Positions 52,698-63,844 of a DNA stretch of 64,000 nucleotides are shown here, one piece after another; positions within the stretch are counted from its first letter, which is position 1; every line of letters starts with the position of its first letter. The position numbers were made by a program, and so were the translations under genes. The notes under the pieces are model-generated. The model saw only the letters and a list, made by a program, of their open reading frames with translations. It was not told the origin of the DNA and searched no databases. This stretch comes from Ophiura sarsii (Eukaryota; Echinodermata; Ophiuroidea; Amphilepidida; Ophiuridae): the NCBI GenBank assembly GCA_035610835.1, contig CM069445.1, positions 34,460,811 through 34,524,810 of the forward strand, written 5' to 3'.

Positions 52698-53013
52698 CAG
52701 GGGTAGAATTTCGGCGCGAATCCGCGAAACGATTCAGGTGAAGATTCGCGGAAAAACACTACACGCACATTTTTTTACTTTTTTTTTTTATAAGCCCAAA
52801 ACAGGACCTTAGATGACTGGTATTTGACCCTTAGTCAACAAACATGCCGAATTTGGAAGTTGTGCAAGCTTATAGCCTTATTCTTGATATTATTTCCATT
52901 CATTTCGCAAAAATCCATGGATTCTCAAAATTTGCAAGAATCCAGATTCTCGCAAAATCCTTCGGCGAGAATCCATTTGGATTCTCGCGGCTCGTAACGA
53001 AATTCTACCCCTG
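52698..53013. mobile_element. hAT-like TIR element, CAGGGGTAGAATTTCG termini
   Basis: CAGGGGTAGAATTTCG and CGAAATTCTACCCCTG are perfect mirrors. AAAAGT flanks both sides (6 bp). The interior repeats GAATCC-GATTCTCGC motifs. Confidence 0.8.
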
Positions 53014-53277
53014 AAAAGTGGAAAGAAACCCAAATCTGTTCTTAAAAAAACTAACCAAGTAGGTTCTGTTGGACCCCAAAAGAACAAATACCGTGACAGT
53101 GGGTGAGAGTCTTAATTATAACATGATAACCCAATGATACATTGGATGGGTTTGGTGTACCACAGATAGATAGATGTTCACTACTGTTCTGTAACTAAAA
53201 AGTAACTGACCAGGTAATAAATGTGCTCATAACTCTAAAAATATGGTTCCTACCTTAAAATATTAAGTTTCAAAAAT

Positions 53278-53735
53278 AATTTCTCCTCTTCAATCAGAGA
53301 CAGTGTCTGCGAAGATCGGTTTTTAAGAACGCTACACCGAGAAGACTGAGACAAAAGTGCCGCTTTCATTTTTGCACTTTGGTTTTGTACACGCAGGATA
53401 GTGTGACTGTGACAGGTATGCTACTCGGTGTAACTGTTTACAAAAATATTAATTTACAAAAATAATTTCTCCTTTTCAATAAGGTTTATCGCAAATAGGT
53501 AAAAATCAATTGATTATTCTTTTCTGATGCAATGTGGGATTGCGAAGTGTACAAATTCTCATACAATGCATCAGAAAAGGACAATCAATTGATTTTTACC
53601 TATTTGTGTTAAACCTTATCAGAGACATTGCCCGCGAAGATAGGTTTTTAAGAACGCTACATCGAGAAGACCGAGACAAAAGTGCCGTTTTCATTTTTGC
53701 ACTTTGGTTTTGAACATGCAAGATAGTGTGACAGG
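53278..53735. repeat. Direct duplication (~130 bp) around an inserted MITE
   Basis: TTTTTAAGAACGCTACA-CGAG, GAGACAAAAGTGCCG and TCATTTTTGCACTTTGG occur at ~53322 and ~53645. The second copy is interrupted by 53481-53617 just after TTCAAT. Confidence 0.82.
53481..53617. mobile_element. 137-bp foldback MITE, AT duplication
   Basis: AAGGTTTATCGCAAATAGG and CCTATTTGTGTTAAACCTT enclose long arms (AATCAATTGATT, TTTTCTGATGCA). The uninterrupted copy at ~53290 (TTCAATCAGAGAC) shows the empty site. Confidence 0.85.
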
Positions 53736-54539
53736 TATGTACAAGTATGTGTATGGGCTGTATTGATCAATGAAGAATCCCCATTCCTCATCTTACTATC
53801 GACCGGTGAGTTGTGGCTTCCAATTGATCAATAATAATCTGCCTATTACTATACGGAGGCTGGGTGGAGAAGAATCAATGCTAAAATTGAATAATATAGG
53901 ACTTTTTTTTGGTTTTGAAAGAGAATATATTTCTTGACAAATTTAGAAATTAATATTTGTACATAGGGAGTTGTAGATTTGGACTTCAGAGCATATTTAT
54001 TACCAAGTAAGTTACTTTGTTAACTGAATAACAAAACTATTACACCCTACAATATGTAGGCAGTAGGCTTGCATTGTGCAAATTGCAATGCATCATGTAT
54101 TTGCCGGCTTTGTTCAACACTTCTTTCTGTTGGTCTGAAATTTCTGTGACTGTGCACATGTACAGCCGTACTTTGAAAGTAGACCAATGATTGGAAAATT
54201 CCAAATTTGGAAATAAGACGGAGATGCCAGATCTGATTGCAGAATTGGGGCTGTGGTGACCTCTGCTAAGGTCATGTTTATAGTGGTGGCCTTGGGAGAG
54301 AGAGAGAGAATGGATGTGTATTTTACAATGTACATGTACCTATGTGCCTAAGAAGCGATATGATGGTTGGTTGGTGCGTGCATGAACAAGGTGTTGGTAT
54401 GGATTGGGCGATTGAAACTATGTGTAAATTTATGCTACTGGTTCAACTGTTTACAATTTAACTTGTATGGGGTACAGCACTAAATAAATGTCCCTAGCAA
54501 GATTATTTAAAAAAAACATGTTTTTCCCCCCACAGACAC

Positions 54540-54660
54540 AACATTTAAATCTGCCCCCGCCTTTCCCCCTTTTTATCCAACTTCTTTGGCCTTTTTCTCA
54601 CCCTTCCCATTTTCTTCTCCCTTCTCCCTTTTTTCCTCTTTCCCCATCTTTCTCTCACAA
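54540..54660 (+). repeat. Polypyrimidine tract
   Basis: C/T-rich sequence of about 120 bp, similar in type to 26140-26310. Confidence 0.7.
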
Positions 54661-54814
54661 CTTCCCCATTATTTCAAATGTTTTGAGTTTTTCGCTAGTT
54701 TTCAAGCATCATGTAGGCCTAACCCCCTGGATGTCCCAATGGATAACACATAAAAGGGACAGTTGAAGATTAAAGGAAGGGGGGGGGGATACTCAATTTG
54801 TATTAAGGTATACA

Positions 54815-54883
54815 ATGTAGGTAGGTGTGCGGCACAAAGCGTCAAACAATGTAGGTAGGTGTGCGGCACAAAGCGTCAAACAT
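54815..54883 (+). repeat. Perfect two-copy tandem (~35 bp)
   Basis: AATGTAGGTAGGTGTGCGGC and ACAAAGCGTCAAAC repeat twice back to back. Confidence 0.9.
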
Positions 54884-55150
54884 TGGTGCTTTGGTCACAG
54901 ACAAATGGCAAATTGGACAGACACAGGCTGAAAAAGTAGGCAATACAGAAAGCTTCTTGCAGGGAAATTTGAGCATTTGGAGGGAAATGTTGGCATTTGG
55001 AGGGAAATGTTACTCTTTCATTAAGAAATGCATTCCATTTTGGAGGGAAATTTGGAATCGCTTGCCGGGAAAAAAACATTTTTTTCAGGCCATGTGGACA
55101 GAGCTCTTCTATGATTTCAAATTCTGGAAATTATCAAACTACTGATGGTC

Positions 55151-55172
55151 GGGGGGGGGGGGGGGGGGGGGG
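55151..55172. repeat. Poly-G tract (22 nt)
   Basis: Uninterrupted G run. No terminal repeats were found around it. Confidence 0.95.
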
Positions 55173-57470
55173 TATTGGTATTTACAATGATTGAATTGAA
55201 TTTCATCATATCTTGCAAGAATCCAAATTAATTGATCCAGAATCTGTGTTAAAATTACATGAGGGGCATTGGGTGATTTACCCCTATTTTTACACAAAAT
55301 AAACCCTCCAGGAACACAATTTTTGACATTTTAAAATGTACGAAATAGCCCCTTTGGTAATAAAAATTCCATTAAAATGGAAAGGTGGCGGTCAAAAGGA
55401 AATTTGAATATGAGGCAGATAGAAAGAGCAAAAAAAGCAACATTTGTAAATACGGCTTTTAGTTGCTAAAGTTATGTGGCAGAAGAAGCAATCGCATAGA
55501 TGATGAAGTTTAAGACCCCTGACAAGAAGCCATAGTATAATTTGGTATTAAAAAAGTGCCAAAGAGTCATTTCGATTCGCTCGTCATTTTGTGGAGGTGA
55601 ATCTTTGCTCTCTCATTGTTGAAATTTTAACCCCGGTAGGCTCCTCATGAAACAGAATAGGGACAGGGGATTCAGGTTTTAATTAATAATTGATTAATTT
55701 GAAGTCGCATAATAATCAAACCGTTTATTTTAGAATTGATTCCCCCAGTAGTCCCATGGATCGGTGAATAATTGATTCTAGTTTGAAACCAGAGAAAGAA
55801 TCTGAAGTTCATATTATACTGATGTTAAAAACATTTGCTGTGGTTTCAACTTAAATATTTTAGATTGATCATTAATTAAAGTGGTATCTCGAATAGATAC
55901 TGAAAAGTCATTCCCTGGTCCATTCAATCAGTGATGTATAGTTTAATCAGAGCCATAGTAATAATAGCATCTCTCTGGATTTGATATGCCACAGGAATTG
56001 TGTTATGTAGCCCATTATTATGCATACGCTAGTAAGATGCAGCAAGAAATCTTGTAGCCTGATCAGTAAATTTGAAGACATTATCATTACCAGTCTACAA
56101 TCTGTCAGAGGGCAGGTAAAAAGGCGAGATCCTTACCACTTATCCTGCTCATCAATTCATCAGATACGATCTAAAGGTTCGATGGGACCCGCAAGAACCA
56201 GGCTACATAGGCTCTAGCTATCTCTCAGCTCATACATAACAATTCCTCTTCTAAAATCTAATACCCATCCATACTCTAAATGAAACTCTCCCCCCCCCCC
56301 CTATGCCATTCCGTTTGACACATGCCTGGGCATGCCCAGGCAAGAGAATTTTTCTTCTGTTTCTTGAGTTTTTGGGCAAAAAGTGGGAACAAGTTTGTGG
56401 CGTTGTCAACCGCTAGGATGCCAGGTAGGAAACAGGTGTATCAGTGCATGCCTGTGCATGCAGAAAATCATGCGGGAATGACGCATATACAGGTACGCAT
56501 CATTAGCGGTGCTCAGCGGTGACTACAGCGCTGTGTTAGCTAAGCATGGCAGGTATACTGCCTGGCTCACGCCTTCCGCTTTTGATCTGCAATTTGGTTT
56601 TAAATTTTGTCAGCTTGAGTTGTAATATCGTGTATTAGAAAGCTGATTTAGAGGATGATGACAATTTGGATCAATTTTACGGTTGTCAGTGGTGTGAGTC
56701 AGTGATGGGAGGTTTTAAGGTGGATTTTCCAAAGATTTGAACAAATGGGGAAAAAGCCGGCGGTGGCAAGTTTTTCAGGGCATTTTCATTTATTCTTTGC
56801 AATCAGGTTTTGCTGAAGATATTGTATAAAATTACATGGTGGTGGTAAATTGAAATGAGAGAAACCATGCCTATGGAATGGGAGTACAGGTGCGATCGTG
56901 GGGTTTTGACAGGATTTGATTAGAAGGAGTATAATTAAAGAAATTGAAATATTTGTGTACTACAAAAGCACAGGGAAAAATCAGTTCTTATGTTATATGT
57001 CTTGGGGACTATTTCATAAATGAACCACATTGCATTTCTTTTGTTTTCAACAATGACTAAAAAATGACCTTAAATACACACACCGTATGTATGTGTCGAC
57101 CCAGATTGAACATTCATGTGCTTTAAGAGCAAATAAATGCACCTTAAAATGGGTTTAACCAAACTGGTGATCATCAAAGCATTTTGCATTCAATCATGAC
57201 TTTATTCAAATTTGCTGGGGGTAAACAATATGAATTATTTAATGCCAATGTTTAAAGCATGAACCACAAAACAATACCACACTATATTCATATGGTATGA
57301 AGATTGAAGAATATTCAAATTTAGTTCCCAGTGTGTCCCAAAAGTTCCTCCTTTTTAAAGGAAAAACCCTGTGGTGGAAAAAGTAAGAATGACAAAATGC
57401 GGAGAGATAGCAAAAACGGGAATTATTTCAGTACCAAATTTACAATTACAGCTTACAATCTGTTACCAAA
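55173..57470. other. Intron sequence, no recognised element
   Basis: About 2.3 kb without a supported gene. It has a short C run at 56290-56301 and GCATGCCTG-like repeats near 56325-56460. Confidence 0.35.
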
Positions 57471-57694
57471 TGTGACGCATCATGTCAAAAGGTAGGCCTA
57501 CATCTTGTCGGCAAGGCTTATTTTGACATACAGAGCAAACGAGTTCGTCAAATATAAAGAAAATTTATAGAAAATATACCTTCTGTTCTTCATATTTTCA
57601 ACAATTACTTCATTGGATAACTTTTGTTATGTATTCTGTCAGGTTTTGTCAAAATCTAGTTTACAAGATGAACTGTTTGACGTGATGCGTCACA
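57471..57694. mobile_element. MITE, family B, diverged
   Basis: TGTGACGCATCATGTCAAAA and TTTGACGTGATGCGTCACA are mirrored. It keeps CTTGTCGGCAAGGCTTATTT, found in the copy at 27497. Confidence 0.75.
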
Positions 57695-57948
57695 AATTAC
57701 AAAAAGAAGGCTGCATACATAATGTGTTTCTATTGAGAATCCGCATTTTTCCTGGGGAAATTGCTCATGGGATAATATCGGAGAATAGCAGGGAACGGGG
57801 TGTTTCTTTTGGTGGCTGTTTTCCGAGGGAAGATACGAAGTTGCGTGTCATTGTTACGTGCCTGCCTTGACGGCTAAAGTTTGTAAGCTCGGGTCGTCTG
57901 TAAGGCATTGTGGTTTGACCTCGTTTGTAATCATACATGTACATAATT

Positions 57949-58129
57949 ATGAGTGGTCCTAATGCTCGAAATAATTTAACACAAAAGAATACACAGAAAC
58001 ACCCAGCTTTTTCAGAGGTGTGTAAATTAGTACAAGAAAGGAAGTTAGAGACAGCTAATTATGGCCCTTGCCATCGACGTTGTATGCTTGCATCCGGTCT
58101 CTCTACCGCTTGCGCACTGTATCGGAATG
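57949..58129 (+). CDS. Possible unrecognised first coding exon
   Basis: ATG at 57949 opens 60 codons plus one base, up to a consensus donor (AATG/GTGAGT). The peptide begins MSGPNARNNLTQKNTQKHPA and contains VCKLVQERKLETANYGPCHR and ASGLSTACALYRN. Composition looks protein-like (Cys/His pair CHRRC, mixed polar helix) and the region is more CpG-rich than its surroundings. I recognise no family, and no downstream exon is visible. It could be a gene inside the FAM120-like intron or a chance frame. Confidence 0.3.
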
Positions 58130-58435
58130 GTGAGTTTCTACTAGTGTTCCCCGACTCCGGATAATGTCACCGGTTTTATCTTTCTCGAGCAGGATAAATT
58201 CCGGGGGAAATTTTCTCCGCTATAGCCGGAGCATGTCAGTTTTATCAAACCGGATAACGGTTCTCAATAGAAACACACTATATATTATAGTAATCAGTTG
58301 CATTTTCATGAAAATATTAGGAGAATATGGTACGATCAATACACATTTTAAAAGTGAAGTAGATTTAGGATGAAGAGAGAGGATAAAGTTCTCTTGATAT
58401 TGCAGATTTTCTCTTTTCAGTACCATGCTATTGTA

Positions 58436-58470
58436 CAGGGTGAGTCAAAAAACTGCAATAGTGGAAAGAA
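58436..58470 (+). mobile_element. CAGGGTG terminus, one end of a family C-like element
   Basis: TA-CAGGGTGAGTCAAAAAACTG resembles family C ends. No matching right end is seen before the gap. Confidence 0.4.
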
Positions 58471-58949
58471 GCCATTTTGTTTTCAAACCAAAATGAATTT
58501 TAAAACTTTTTAAACGCTGCAAGAATGATGTTTTTAAACCTAACTTTGTGTAAAAGAAAATGAAGCTGATCGCATTGTTCGTTTGTCTTTGGTGTCACCC
58601 TCTTTGCTGCACAACCAAATTTACATGTTTGTCCACGAGCACAGTGATTTTCAACTGAAATGGCACACATTGCATTTTCATATTTGAATATCCGCCAACA
58701 AAAATTTGGAAAATGTCAGTTTGTTATTAAAATTTAGAACATTATAAGCTTTCATAGCATGGGTATGATAAATTGATAACGCTAACTCACATGTAAACAA
58801 GAAAGGATGCATCAAATTCCAATAACATCACAATATGTTCTCAAGTTTCCAAATTTGAATGAGAGACACATTTTGCGATCTGATGCATATTTTTGATAAC
58901 TCGTGGACAAACGTGTGAAATGTGTGCACTGCAGGCGCGTACCGCGGCA

Positions 58950-59019
58950 TGTGAGCCAGGGGGGGCAGAAGTATGTCGTCCCGGTAGTGGCGTAAATTTC
59001 CCGGTAAATTTTCGTAAAA
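58950..59019. other. G-tract/AGTGGCGTAAATTT fragment at the gap edge
   Basis: GTACCGCGGCATGTGAGCC, GGGGGGGC and AGTGGCGTAAATTTCCC look like hAT MITE ends of the CAGTGGCGTA family, cut by the assembly gap. Confidence 0.4.
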
Positions 59020-59119
59020 NNNNNNNNNNNNNNNNNNNNNNNNNNNNNNNNNNNNNNNNNNNNNNNNNNNNNNNNNNNNNNNNNNNNNNNNNNNNNNNNN
59101 NNNNNNNNNNNNNNNNNNN
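59020..59119. other. Assembly gap (100 N)
   Basis: Exactly 100 N, the usual placeholder for a gap of unknown size. Frames reading across it are artefacts. Confidence 0.98.
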
Positions 59120-60097
59120 ATCACTGTAAGAGTCACACATATGTTATAAACACTTAATTTAACTGTTAAAAAGAAAATCGGGGAAAAAAAAAATCGGAGC
59201 AGCCCTAAATCTCACGAGCGGGTGGTCGAGGACAACATTACAATTTGTTTAACTCCGCCTGCGGCGTCGTTGTTACTTAAAATAATACTATCGTCCGCAT
59301 TTATGTCAAACAATATCACGGGTACGGCTTAAAAACAATACCTTTATTTTCTAACTGAACATCTTTCTTCTTTCCCAAAACTCTTTTAATAGTTTTAAAC
59401 AAAATGATTATATGTGTTTATGTCACAGTTAAACAAAAACAGAATACATTTTGCTATTGACTAACCAAAATATGTATTTATAAAAAGCGACCCTAGATTT
59501 TGGGTCGGTCGCAAAGAGCACATCAACATATTTACCCCCAGCCTAATGCTTATATGCACGGCAAGTTGACAAGTAGCTCATGAACAGGATTTAAAGATAT
59601 GTAGAGAAAAAAGGGTGATGAACGACATAGCCAGAGGCGTTCATTTAATCGTTGGAAGTAATGTCCACCGAACTGGAGAAGTGTTTGACCTGAGCATTAC
59701 TGAGTTGTGTTGAAAGCGTCATTTGCCAAAATGAATAGATTGAGAGGATTGAATAGGGACGGATGGATAGGCTCTCGGGCTGATGATTTTATGAGCAAAA
59801 AGATTATTTTTATTATAACATTGAAATTTGTAGTATAAATTGTATAGTAACAAGAAGAGTGTTAAAAACACAATCCTCGGCTAGAGGGGGTTAAGTTTGG
59901 ATGCAAGCAGAAATAATTGAAGAGTATCATAAAGAAAATTGTGTCATAACAAAACATGCACTTTCAGTCATAGCATAGATCCGAGAAAAACTTGATTTTA
60001 TTAGTGACTTTAAAATGAGTGGCAGCAATTTAGTCACTTGATTTTTCATCATGATCCTGTGCCTCGTGTGATGTCCCCTTTTGCCTAATATAATATA
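59120..60097. other. Intron sequence with a GGGTCGGTCGC remnant
   Basis: The CGACC/GGTCGG motif near 59500 recalls the GGCC-family interior. No complete element or gene is seen. Confidence 0.35.
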
Positions 60098-60686
60098 CCG
60101 TACTGACCCGTGTATAGTCCCATACTCGATTTAAGTCCCGCCCCCTAATTGATCTCATATCTCAGACTAGGATGGGCACCCGTCTTAAGTCCCAGGGGTA
60201 AAAAGAAGTGTACAAGTCAGACTTGTACACTTATTAAGGCTGGGCGCGAGTCCCAGGAAATCGGACTGTTCAGTTAGCAGGGTTGTAGCCAGAGCATTCT
60301 GAGTTGCAAGATGCCGTGAAATGTGCCCATTGAGTTGTACACAAACTATATAAGTGGTAAACCACTTTTCGCGGTAATTCTATGTTATTTCACCGATTTC
60401 TTCGTAATCATACTGATTTGGACCGTCAAATTTCAGTATGTTAATCAGAAAAATATGATCTTTTTTATAAGATATGAAAATCTCCATATGTTTGAGAAAA
60501 ATCTGTGTTATGAAAATGTGATCGGGTCATTTACCTTTAAGCTTTTTTTTTTGCTTTTTTTTTTTCTTCAATTATTTTGATGAACAATTTCGGGCACACA
60601 TGGGCACCCGATTTAAGTCCCACCCCCTAATTTACGTATATTTTGGGGTAAAAAAAGGGTGGGACTATACACACGCGTCAGTACGG
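60098..60686. mobile_element. TIR element, CCGTACTGAC termini, TA duplication
   Basis: CCGTACTGACCCGTGTATAG and CTATACACACGCGTCAGTACGG are mirrored, with TA flanking. CGATTTAAGTCCC-CCCCCTAATT occurs near both ends in the same orientation. It is 589 bp and non-coding. Confidence 0.82.
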
Positions 60687-61478
60687 TAATATTATTTATA
60701 AGGCCAGTACCAGAAATGATATGGATCAAATTGGATTTGGATATTGTAATGCCATTAAGCCAACAATTTCTTTTGTGTTGCCCTCAGCGACCGACTCTAA
60801 AATCTCAAAAATCAGGGTCGCAATTTTTTACATATTTTTTTAAGATTTAAATTTGGCCTAAATTGTCAAAATATTAATTTTCTGCTTGAATCACACTTAA
60901 AACATGCGTCAAATTGACGTTCATCAATTTTGTCTTCTCACGAACCACTGTCTGTCAGTAATATTTGTCAGCCAAAAAAAAAAAGGCAAATCAACCGACT
61001 GCCCAGACTTATAAAAAGCTGGTAATTACAATTACATAATAAAATAAAACCTATGCAGAGGCGAAAAAGCACCCAGATCTACATACAGGTGACCACGACC
61101 AGTCCATGAAACAATGGTTGATTGGTTGGGCTTGTTTTCCCCCCTTTAATTTGAAAATTTCCTTGGAATAGTTTTTTTTTCTTTTTCAATTTTAGAACTC
61201 CCCCCTGTGGATTAATAAAAAATACAGTTAAACAGCTCACTGTTATGGAAGATTATTTCAAAAGAGAACATTTTTTATGGACCACATTTTGTCAATGATT
61301 GCACATGATTTTTATGATTTTTTAAATTTTGTATACAAAAGCTTTATAGATCAGACCAATTGTTTGAATGAAGAAAGCCCTACACTGGGCACACCTCTGG
61401 CATAGAAGTAACACATAGAGGGGTAATGAACGAACGACGCTATAATTATATTATAAACATGTCGCAAAAATAAAATGG
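60687..61478. other. Intron sequence with a GGCC-family-like remnant
   Basis: CAGCGACCGACTCTAAAATC (60786) and GCCAAAAAAAAAAAGGC (60973) recall the GGCC family, but no clean TIR pair is seen. Confidence 0.35.
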
Positions 61479-61486
61479 GTGATTCC

Positions 61487-62039
61487 TAAGGCTGTGGTCG
61501 ACACGCCATATGTCGACACAAAGCATATTCTGACATGTCGCTACAATATTCAATAGATCCAATATATCGACATAATTTTTTCTCTCCCTCAAGACCTCCA
61601 AAATACCCAACAGTCTGATTTTGAAAGTAAACAAACTTACATTTTGACACTATTATAACTTATAAACTTTGTACATAAAAAACCCACTTGTTGAACATAC
61701 TGAAAAGTAATTACCCTTATGATGACCCCAATAAAACTTTCAAAGTCCAACTATTTGGGATTGCAGGCCAAAAGACGCAATCTGGGTCAACTGGAATGTT
61801 CATAATTTGTTATGCTTCATTTGTTCACTGAGCAATATTAATACTTTAAAGTGTACCACTGCTTCAAAATGATATTATTGTGGGTTAATTGTGAATTTTC
61901 AGGCCTTTGAAATTTAGATATTAAGCTTACCCTCAAATCTACAGATATGCACTTGCTTATGTCGACACGGATGTCGACGTCGAGATCAAATTAATATCAA
62001 CATGTCGACATGAAAAAAATCGTTCCGACCACAGCCTTA
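61487..62039. mobile_element. TIR element with exact 8-bp duplication GTGATTCC
   Basis: GTGATTCC lies at 61479-61486 and 62040-62047. The TIR is TAAGGCTGTGGTCG, perfect over 14 bp. ATGTCGACA palindromes lie near both ends. It is 553 bp and non-coding; the TSD length suggests a hAT-like element. Confidence 0.9.
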
Positions 62040-62103
62040 GTGATTCCACGGTAACACGCATTCAGTTTAAGTGCGCCAGTCTCCATTCTCTAGTTGGAAG
62101 AGT

Positions 62104-62350
62104 AATTGAGGACCCTAGATCTAAAAGGGGGTTAAGTCACAATCTTGAGAAATTTTAGTTAGTATCAGTTTCTGCTACAAGGAGGATCTCTGCACCCTCT
62201 GTTCAAATGTTACAGTTAAGTAATGTGGTAAAGCTGTGTAAGAGTCCATGGGAGGTACAACCCGAGTGGGTCAAGTCCGCACAATGAAACCCAGTTTTTG
62301 CCATTTTTCTCAATGTGACTTAACCCCTTTTAGATCTAGGGTCCTCAATT
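62104..62350. mobile_element. Foldback MITE, AATTGAGGACCCTAGATC termini
   Basis: AATTGAGGACCCTAGATCTA and its mirror TAGATCTAGGGTCCTCAATT are perfect, continuing into AAAAGGGG-TTAAGTCAC. It is 247 bp. Confidence 0.88.
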
Positions 62351-62653
62351 TGAATGCAGTTTTCACCTTTTGCATTATAACAATTTACACCCAATCATCT
62401 TGAACAAACTTTGATGGAATCATTGCAAATTTTTTGAGATAGTAAAACACTCTACCACACATCAAAGAGATCTATACAGATTTTTCCAATTGGACCCATA
62501 CTTTTAAAAATATGACACCAGCTCACACTTTATGACCCAATCTTGTGGAATGACCCAACCTCGTGGAATGACACACATGTTCTATGGGCGCTTGGCAAAT
62601 TTTAGGGAGGGATGCAGAGGGTCATGAAATGTACTAATGTGGGGCGTTTTTTC

Positions 62654-63001
62654 CTTGAAAATTGTGATTCTGGTCAAAAACCCTAAACCGGGGTTAGGGT
62701 TATGGTAGAATTTTTCTTGTTTTTTGTGTGTGTTCTATTAACCCTAACCCCCCCTGAGTGCTAAAAAATGCTAATCCAAAGTCCCTCTCCAAAAGCATGC
62801 GCCGTCGGTTTTCAATGACGTAGTCAACCGAGCCTATATAGTGAACGCAGTATACTGCGCGAATGTGTAGCTGAGAGCTGTGGCGTGGGGCTTGAAAACG
62901 GAGGTCCCCGAATCGAATCCCGGCAGGTTCTCAGAGATTTAGTTGATTTTTTCTTCTTTGAAAATCATGATCCCGGTCAAAAACCCTAAACCGGGGTTAG
63001 G
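62654..63001 (+). repeat. Direct repeats around a tRNA-like module
   Basis: TTGAAAAT, GATTC(C)-GGTCAAAAACC and CCTAAACCGGGGTTAGG occur at 62654-62700 and 62952-63001. Between them (62866-62930) lies a tRNA-like stretch with TAGCTGAGAGCTGTGGC and TCGAATCCCGGC. The arrangement suggests a SINE-like composite. Confidence 0.5.
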
Positions 63002-63237
63002 CATAACAGGCGCATGTTTTACGCACACGTATGTATCTTTCGTCTTTCAACGCTCGTGTGTATACGCCAGCGCCTCGAGTAGGCGCGCGTGTTATGAGCT
63101 GCAATTAGTTGAATACGCAGTTACGTCACAGTCTCTTGATGGCCAAATAGACTATAAAGTACCAGATTGACTTGCTTCTTGTTAGGGATCTCCATCTTAT
63201 TTTTAGTTAGTAATGTTCAATACACATGTAGTATGAT

Positions 63238-63256
63238 CCCCCCCCCCCCCCCCCCC
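63238..63256. repeat. Poly-C tract (19 nt)
   Basis: Uninterrupted C run followed by ACACACACC. Confidence 0.95.
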
Positions 63257-63279
63257 ACACACACCCCTGTTTGTAATGA

Positions 63280-63522
63280 CCTGCAAACGAGGACCCAGTT
63301 TTGGTACTATCCAAACGAGGACCCACCACCCTGGACACAAACCGACACACCGAGGACCAAAATGGCGGCTTACACGGGTGTAAAACCGCCAATTAGACTG
63401 TGTACTATCTAACTGAGGCCTAAGGGGTAGAGGTGATGCGAGGACCTCATTTATATGGCGTTTTAACGTTGTTTGCAATATTTTGCACATATCAGGGAAC
63501 CGCGGACGTCCTCGTTTGCAGG
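63280..63522. mobile_element. Foldback element with ACCTGCAAACGAGGAC termini
   Basis: ACCTGCAAACGAGGAC at 63280 and GTCCTCGTTTGCAGGT ending at 63522 are perfect mirrors over 16 bp. Related CAAACGAGGACC and GTCCTCGTT motifs recur inside and just outside it. Confidence 0.7.
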
Positions 63523-63774
63523 TGTGTCCTCAGTTGGAATGTAAAAAACGGGTGTGCGTCCTCGTTCGGAGGTATTTGTCAACGCACACACACATCACTG
63601 ACCGCACCTCATGATTACTGATAACCCCAAAAAGAGTCTGCTGGTAAATAGTAGACCCAGTCAGCTTTGTGTCTGTTAGACTTATACCCAGTTGGCACAA
63701 TTGTTATGTGGCAAGAAATGGTGATATAATAGGGGAATGAGTGGTATATTACTAATCAGCCTGGAACCAAGGCT

Positions 63775-63844
63775 ATTCATATGGCTGAGTGTATAATAGT
63801 TGGATGTGTATTCATATGGCTGAGTGTATAATAGTTGGATGTGT
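63775..63844 (+). repeat. Perfect two-copy 35-bp tandem
   Basis: ATTCATATGGCTGAGTGTAT, then AATAGTTGGATGTGT, twice in succession. Confidence 0.92.

Noticed and set aside
58828..59140. ORFs spanning the N gap
   Set aside because: They exist only because N codons are read as open; 100 residues are unknown.
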